Shown here piece by piece: positions 6,970-11,048 of a stretch of 11,048 nucleotides of DNA (its first letter is position 1; each line of letters opens with the position of its first letter). The position numbers were made by a program, and so were the translations under genes. The notes beneath the pieces were generated by a model, which had not been told where the DNA came from, did not search any database, and was given only the letters and a program-made list of their open reading frames with translations. Location: the NCBI GenBank assembly GCA_947462515.1, contig CANHPJ010000027.1:1-11048 (forward strand), written 5' to 3'. Source of the stretch: Bacteroidota bacterium. GTDB lineage: Bacteria > Bacteroidota > Bacteroidia > JACCXN01.

Positions 6970-8166
6970 ATGAAAATTGTTATTCTATCGGTTTGGTTTT
7001 CAGAAAATATGGGATACATAGAAAATTGTCTTCCAAAATCATTGGCCGCTTTGGGCAATGATGTGCATGTGATTAGCACCACTGCTCAGGTATACTATAA
7101 TGACCCTGATTACAATAGTGTTTATGAACCATATTTAGGTAAGAATATTCAAGAAGTGGGTCAAAAATCAATAGATGGTTTTACACTCCATAGATTGCCT
7201 TTTGATTTGTTTTTGAATAAAATTTATTTCAAAGATTTAAAGGAAAAACTAAACGAGATTAAACCAGATGTGGTTCAAACCTTTGAACCATTCTCATTTT
7301 ATACATTGCAGGCAGCATTTTACAAAAATAAATTTAAGTATAAATTTTTTACTGCTAACCATACTGTAGCATCCGTTTTCTCATTATATACACAAAATAA
7401 AACTTCCTTTTTTCAGCGATTACCCTTTTATCTTACCAGAACTTTGCCTGGTAGATTGATTAGTTTGGTCACTTCAAGGTGCTATCCTGCCACCATCGAT
7501 GCACTAGATATAGCGGTTAAGTTTTATGGTATCCCAAAAGAAAAGACTAAACTTGCTTGTTTGGGTGTAGACACTGATTTTTTTAAACCACCAGTAAATG
7601 ATTCAAAAGAATCTGAATTGAGAAAAAGTGAAAGAACGAAAATCGGATTTGATGAACAAGATATCGTTTGCATTTATACTGGTCGATTTACGGAGGGTAA
7701 AAATCCACTTTGTCTTGCAAATGCTATTCAGTTATTACAGGAACAAGGTCATCCATTTAAGGCATTATTTATGGGCAATGGTCCTCAATTAAAAGAAATT
7801 AAATCAAAAAGAGGATGTGTTGTGCATGAATTTGTTCCTTATCACGAATTACCTAAATATTATGCTTTGGCAGATATAGGTGTTTGGCCTCGACAAGAGT
7901 CAACAAGTATGTTGGATGCTGCCTCTTGCGGTTTGCCAATTGTGATAAGTGAAAAGGTTCAGGCAAAGGAGCGAGTTGAAGGTAATGGTTTAACCTATGC
8001 GGAAAATGACCATATGAATTTAGCAGAAGTAATATTAAAGCTGAAAGATATTGACTTGAGAAAATCACTTGGTGAATTTGGAAAAAATAAAATTGAGAAA
8101 GAATATAGTTGGTTAAAAATTGCTCAAGATAGGCAAGTTGACTACAAATATTTTATTGAAAAGTAG
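6970..8166 (+). CDS. GT4-type (group 1) glycosyltransferase
   Basis: This cytoplasmic GT-B fold enzyme is predicted to transfer a sugar from a nucleotide donor onto the growing lipid-linked repeat unit. It has 398 residues. The N-terminal Rossmann half begins MKIVILSVWF and includes KPDVVQTFEP (98-107) and a TANHT segment (128-132). The linker motif LGVDTDFFKP (198-207) and the donor-domain start IYTGRFTEGKNP (235-246) are typical of GT4. The usual EX7E signature is altered: in WPRQESTSMLDAASCGLP the second Glu is Asp316 and the position expected for the first is Arg308, with Glu310 two residues later. Activity is still plausible because the surrounding block is intact. It lies 111 bp after wzy in a gap that contains a TAAATTTG box (6900-6907). 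No signal peptide is seen. Donor and acceptor are unknown. Confidence 0.9.
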   Translation: MKIVILSVWFSENMGYIENCLPKSLAALGNDVHVISTTAQVYYNDPDYNSVYEPYLGKNIQEVGQKSIDGFTLHRLPFDLFLNKIYFKDLKEKLNEIKPDVVQTFEPFSFYTLQAAFYKNKFKYKFFTANHTVASVFSLYTQNKTSFFQRLPFYLTRTLPGRLISLVTSRCYPATIDALDIAVKFYGIPKEKTKLACLGVDTDFFKPPVNDSKESELRKSERTKIGFDEQDIVCIYTGRFTEGKNPLCLANAIQLLQEQGHPFKALFMGNGPQLKEIKSKRGCVVHEFVPYHELPKYYALADIGVWPRQESTSMLDAASCGLPIVISEKVQAKERVEGNGLTYAENDHMNLAEVILKLKDIDLRKSLGEFGKNKIEKEYSWLKIAQDRQVDYKYFIEK

Positions 8167-8245
8167 TTTATATTCAATTTTCAAATTACATCTAAATTGT
8201 TTTTTCTGCATTTTGAAAAGAAAAATTAGTTTATTTTCGTTTGTG

Positions 8246-8278
8246 TTGAATTCAAACAGGATATTAAACTTGAATTCA
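8246..8278. repeat. pair of TTGAATTCA repeats upstream of the GT8-like gene
   Basis: TTGAATTCAA (8246-8255, itself a palindrome) and TTGAATTCA (8270-8278) begin 24 bp apart, roughly two helical turns plus a little, in the 148-bp gap before the glycosyltransferase. They could be a tandem protein-binding site, but a short AT-rich palindrome can recur by chance, so no function is claimed. Confidence 0.3.
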
Positions 8279-8314
8279 TTATTCTAATAATTTTTAGTTT
8301 TACAGATATAATCA

Positions 8315-9310
8315 ATGTATAATTTCTGCACCTTATTTGACTCCAATTATCTTAGTAGGGGAATAGCCATGTATGAGTCTTTAAAGCTTCATTGCGGTGA
8401 TTTTCACTTATATGTTTTCGCTTTTGATGAAAATGCGCAGACTATTCTCAATAAACTTGCATTTGAACACGTAACAGTAATCTCTTTAAAAGAGTTTGAA
8501 AATGAAAGATTATTGGCGGTTAAACCAACCAGATCCAGAGCCGAGTATTGTTGGACGTGCACATCTTCCACCATTTTATATGTTTTAAACAATTTTGAAG
8601 TAGACAATTGTACTTATGTAGATGCTGACTTGTTTTTTTACAGTTCACCAAAGGTATTGTTTGATGAAATGGGAGATAATTCGGTTTTGATTACCGAGCA
8701 TAGATATACCAAAAAGTATGATAGAACAGAAATAGCAGGTAAATATTGTGTTCAGTTTGTTACCTTTAAGAAGAATCCAATCGGATTAAAAGTATTAAAC
8801 TGGTGGGTGGAATCTTGTTTGGAATGGTGTTTTGACAGATACGAAGATGGGAAATTTGGAGATCAGAAATATCTCGACGATTGGACTACCCGTTTTACAG
8901 GAGTTCATGTTTTGAAGCATTTAGGAGGAGGGCTTGCTCCTTGGAATATTCAACAGTATGAAATTGATACTACTATTGGCGATAGAATTTTTTTTAATGA
9001 GAAAAATGTATCGACTAAATTTGAGGCAGTTTTTTATCATTTTCATTATGTCAGATTTTACAAAAATAATCTATTGGATTTAGGTTGGTTTTCTTTGCCA
9101 AAAAACACTGTAAAAAAATTATATGTTAGCTATATCAAACAACTAGATTTGGCAGCCGGAAAGATAAATGAAATAGACTCTTCTTACTCTGAAAATTTAA
9201 GACCTTTCAGTTTACTAGAATCAGCAAGTATAAAGGATAGGTTAAAGATTTTAATTAAGTTAGTAACAAAGAAAAATTTATACAAAAAATATAAATTCAT
9301 CAGTCACTAA
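8315..9310 (+). CDS. GT-A fold glycosyltransferase related to family GT8
   Basis: This is a predicted nucleotide-sugar-dependent glycosyltransferase for the repeat unit. The 331 residues begin with NFCTLFDSNYLSRGIAMYESL, the GT8-like opening strand and helix that bind the nucleotide. The metal-binding DxD lies in YVDADLFFYSSP (Asp103 and Asp105). GDQKYLDDW (182-190) parallels the GT8 DQ-x-x-LN block. HLGGGLAPW (202-210) parallels the HxxGxxKPW motif, with Ala in place of Lys. About 100 C-terminal residues are basic and may mediate membrane or acceptor contact. No transmembrane helix is visible. It stands 148 bp after the GT4 gene, a gap holding two copies of TTGAATTCA. Sequence near the start is AT-rich without a Shine-Dalgarno. 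The GT-A fold is well supported; donor, acceptor and exact CAZy family are not. Confidence 0.85.
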   Translation: MYNFCTLFDSNYLSRGIAMYESLKLHCGDFHLYVFAFDENAQTILNKLAFEHVTVISLKEFENERLLAVKPTRSRAEYCWTCTSSTILYVLNNFEVDNCTYVDADLFFYSSPKVLFDEMGDNSVLITEHRYTKKYDRTEIAGKYCVQFVTFKKNPIGLKVLNWWVESCLEWCFDRYEDGKFGDQKYLDDWTTRFTGVHVLKHLGGGLAPWNIQQYEIDTTIGDRIFFNEKNVSTKFEAVFYHFHYVRFYKNNLLDLGWFSLPKNTVKKLYVSYIKQLDLAAGKINEIDSSYSENLRPFSLLESASIKDRLKILIKLVTKKNLYKKYKFISH

Positions 9311-9373
9311 ATTAAAATACCGCTCGAAATATTTAAAAAAAACATGACTTTTTTAACTTAATTAAAAAGTTTT

Positions 9374-9397
9374 ATGAATATTATGAATATTGTATGA
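9374..9397 (+). CDS. possible seven-codon leader cistron overlapping the methyltransferase start
   Basis: ATG at 9374 opens a seven-codon frame reading MNIMNIV, built from a tandem ATGAATATT repeat, and stops at TGA 9395-9397. The stop overlaps the methyltransferase ATG at 9394 as ATGA. This arrangement would allow termination-reinitiation. It may be chance, given the AT-rich sequence. Confidence 0.15.
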   Translation: MNIMNIV

Positions 9398-10200
9398 AGT
9401 TTTTGAAAGAATATTTGCCTCCCATATTGATTAAAAAAATAACAGGATTATTATATGGATGGAGCGGAAACTATAAATCTTGGGATCAGGCAAAAAAGAA
9501 ATGCACAGGATATGATAATGGTGTAATTTTTGAAAAAGTTAAAAGTTCTCTTTTAAAAGTTAAAAATGGTCTGGCTGTTTATGAGCGGGATTCGGTATTA
9601 TTTGATAAAATACAATATTCTTATCCGCTTTTATCCGCTCTGTACAATATCGCCATATTAAAACAAGGTAATTTGAATGTTTTAGATTTTGGAGGTTCAC
9701 TCGGCAGCACTTATTTTCAAAATAAGAGCATGCTTGAAAATTTGAGTGATTATAAATGGTGTATTGTAGAGCAGTCGCATTTTGTAGAGGAAGGTAAAAC
9801 ATCATTTGCAGATGAGCATTTAAACTTTTATACCGACATTAATGCATGTTTAAAAGAAAATTCTCCTAATGTTATTTTACTTTCTTCTGTATTGCAATAC
9901 TTGGAAAAGCCTTATGACTTAATTTCATTTATTTTGTCCAGCGATATTGAGTATATTATAGTAGATAGAGCACCTATGCTTAGGAAAGGCAATGATAGAA
10001 TAACCATACAAAAGGTTCCAAGCAAAATATACAAGGCTTCTTATCCTTGCTGGTTATTGAATGAAAAAAAGTTTTTAGAGGTGTTTTTGAGGAAATATGA
10101 TTTAGTTTTCGATGATTATTTAAACGAATCAATAAACATTAGCGATGCTAATTACCGTTTCTTTTTCTTTAGGATTAAAAGCTATTCCTCTTCAAATTAA
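9394..10200 (+). CDS. putative sugar or glycan methyltransferase, TIGR04325-type
   Basis: This is a predicted SAM-dependent methyltransferase found in polysaccharide clusters, probably O-methylating a sugar of the repeat unit. It has 268 residues. The N-terminal signature GWSGNYKSWDQAKKKCTGYD (22-41) is characteristic of the TIGR04325 family. The SAM-binding motif I is NVLDFGGSLG (95-104). An acidic residue follows in CIVEQ (123-127), and a motif-IV-like block LLSSVLQYLEKPY comes at 162-174. DRAP follows at about 191. The first 20 residues are amphipathic and hydrophobic, perhaps membrane-associating. The start is preceded by a seven-codon frame (ATG 9374) that ends overlapping this ATG. The family match is from recall of its signature; the substrate is unknown. 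Confidence 0.82.
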   Translation: MKFLKEYLPPILIKKITGLLYGWSGNYKSWDQAKKKCTGYDNGVIFEKVKSSLLKVKNGLAVYERDSVLFDKIQYSYPLLSALYNIAILKQGNLNVLDFGGSLGSTYFQNKSMLENLSDYKWCIVEQSHFVEEGKTSFADEHLNFYTDINACLKENSPNVILLSSVLQYLEKPYDLISFILSSDIEYIIVDRAPMLRKGNDRITIQKVPSKIYKASYPCWLLNEKKFLEVFLRKYDLVFDDYLNESINISDANYRFFFFRIKSYSSSN

Positions 10201-10366
10201 AAATTAAGTACGTAAAGGATTTTGTTTTTTGTAATCTACAGGTGATAGGATTTTTCAATTATTATATGTTTGATTTTAGCGCCAGAGAAAAATTAATTAA
10301 TAGCTTTGTTTAAACGCTTTGTTTTTGTGTTTTACAAATTTTCATTAAACTGATTTTTTAATTCAA
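10201..10366. other. 166-bp intergenic region upstream of fdtA with promoter-like boxes
   Basis: Two matches to TAnnTTTG occur: TATGTTTG at 10265-10272 and TAGCTTTG at 10301-10308, the latter about 59 bp before the fdtA ATG. Neither has a good TTTG at the standard -33 distance. An internal promoter for the sugar-nucleotide genes is possible but weakly supported. No ORF or terminator hairpin is visible. Confidence 0.3.
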
Positions 10367-10732
10367 ATGGCATCGATAATAGATCTTAAAACATTTACTG
10401 ACAAAAGAGGAAATCTTACCGTTATAGAGAAAGTAATTCCCTTTGAAATTAAGAGGGTGTTTTATATTTATGGTGTAGACGATTCTGTTAGGGGAGGGCA
10501 TCGCCATCACAAGACTATTCAAGCAGCAATTTGTATTAAAGGCAGTTGCATAATTTCCAATAATGACAATGTCAAAAAAGAACAGTTTAGTTTGGATGCA
10601 CCAAATAAGTGTTTGATTCTTAACCCGGAAGATTGGCACCAAATGCATGATTTTACACCTGATGCGATATTAATGGTTTTTGCATCAGAATATTTTGATG
10701 CAGCTGATTACATTTATGAAAATTACTTATGA
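10367..10732 (+). CDS. fdtA: dTDP-4-oxo-6-deoxyhexose 3,4-ketoisomerase (FdtA/QdtA cupin family)
   Basis: This enzyme moves the keto group from C4 to C3 of a dTDP-4-keto-6-deoxyglucose-type sugar, preparing it for 3-amination. The 121 residues form a single cupin. The start DLKTFTDKRGNLTVIE is typical of the family. The signature RGGHRHHKT (42-50) supplies the two active-site histidines, His45 and His47, equivalent to those of RGxHAHK in characterised FdtA. A late strand, NPEDWHQM (86-93), contributes the cupin end motif. The stop overlaps the next gene's ATG as ATGA, so it is coupled to the aminotransferase, the standard partner. FdtA (giving the galacto product, Fuc3N) and QdtA (gluco product, Qui3N) are hard to tell apart by eye, so the stereochemistry is open. 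rmlA and rmlB are not in the window and must be elsewhere. Confidence 0.88.
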   Translation: MASIIDLKTFTDKRGNLTVIEKVIPFEIKRVFYIYGVDDSVRGGHRHHKTIQAAICIKGSCIISNNDNVKKEQFSLDAPNKCLILNPEDWHQMHDFTPDAILMVFASEYFDAADYIYENYL

Positions 10733-11048
10733 TAGATTACGAAAACCTAGGAAAACTCAATAAACCATTTTTTGAAGAATTTGAAAAATCTTTCCATGAT
10801 GCACTTCGCAGCGGATGGTATATTCTTGGAAAAAATGTAGAAAATTTTGAAAAGGAATTTGCTTCCTATACTAAAAGTAAACATTGTATTGGTGTTGCCT
10901 CCGGATTGGACGCATTGATACTATCATTAAAGGCCTTTGACTTTGAAGCTGGCGACGAGGTTATCGTTCCATCTAATACTTATATAGCCACCATATTATC
11001 GGTGATGCATCTTGGATTAAAACCGGTTATGGTGGAGCCAGATTTAAA
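10729..11048 (+). CDS. fdtB: sugar 3-aminotransferase, DegT/DnrJ/EryC1 family (FdtB/QdtB type), N-terminal part
   Basis: This PLP-dependent enzyme is predicted to aminate C3 of the keto sugar made by the upstream isomerase, giving a 3-amino-3,6-dideoxyhexose. Only 106 codons are inside the window. They show the family opening: SGWYILGKNVENFEKEFASY, then HCIGVASGLDALILSL with the PLP-phosphate Gly/Ser loop, then GDEVIVPSNTYIATILSV and PVMVEPDL. The PLP-binding lysine lies beyond the right edge. The ATG (10729-10731) overlaps the stop of fdtA, indicating translational coupling. A downstream N-acetyl- or acyltransferase (FdtC/QdtC type) would be expected next. The family call is secure; the substrate is inferred from the neighbour. 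Confidence 0.92.
   Translation, partial: MIDYENLGKLNKPFFEEFEKSFHDALRSGWYILGKNVENFEKEFASYTKSKHCIGVASGLDALILSLKAFDFEAGDEVIVPSNTYIATILSVMHLGLKPVMVEPDL

Noticed and set aside
7853..8068. 71-codon minus-strand ORF, and similar ones at 8404-8607 and 9560-9805
   Set aside because: All are antisense shadows of glycosyltransferase or methyltransferase genes with clear family motifs on the plus strand.
9347..9370. Hairpin ACTTTTTTAA / TTAAAAAGT before the methyltransferase as a terminator
   Set aside because: The stem is A/T-rich with a bulge and is followed directly by a start codon on the same strand; probably chance.
10358..10648. 96-codon minus-strand ORF
   Set aside because: It is antisense to fdtA, which carries the RGGHRHH cupin signature in the sense frame.

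Overview
The window looks like a chromosomal segment of a member of the Bacteroidota. It is AT-rich, gene starts lack Shine-Dalgarno sequences, and promoter-like boxes of the TAnnTTTG type (the Bacteroidota -7 element) precede several transcription units. The protein families also fit: an XRE/S24 repressor next to dinB and a divergent dnaE-like gene, then a wzz/wzx/wzy polysaccharide cluster. I cannot place it below phylum level.

Left part (1-3168) is a DNA-damage tolerance module. On the minus strand, dinB (Y-family polymerase, 2083-887) is followed 35 bp later by the start of a second-type DNA polymerase III alpha subunit (851 to beyond the left edge). Divergent to them is a LexA-like repressor (HTH plus S24 Ser/Lys autoprotease; ATG at 2359, not the TTG 18 bp earlier). 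A perfect 11-bp inverted repeat (2284-2310) lies just upstream of the repressor's -7 box and is the best operator candidate. The likely logic is that damage causes repressor self-cleavage, which derepresses the repressor gene and possibly the two polymerases. A 48-codon minus-strand ORF lies between the operator and dinB.

Right part (3394-11048) is a plus-strand surface-polysaccharide cluster of the Wzx/Wzy-dependent type. In order it holds a Wzz-like chain-length regulator, a Wzx flippase (ATG at 4284), a Wzy polymerase (ATG at 5560, overlapping wzx), a GT4-type glycosyltransferase, a GT8-like glycosyltransferase, a TIGR04325-type methyltransferase, a cupin sugar 3,4-ketoisomerase (FdtA/QdtA family), and the start of a DegT-family aminotransferase (FdtB/QdtB type) that runs off the right edge. 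The last two genes overlap as ATGA. They predict a 3-amino-3,6-dideoxyhexose (Fuc3N or Qui3N type) in the glycan. No initiating sugar-phosphate transferase, rmlA/rmlB or N-acyltransferase lies inside the window.

No rRNA, tRNA, CRISPR array, insertion sequence or integrase was seen. The most interesting features are the repressor/operator/mutagenic-polymerase module, the loss of PHP metal ligands in the DnaE-like protein, and the small hydrophobic ORF in the divergent control region. No gap exceeds 300 bases.
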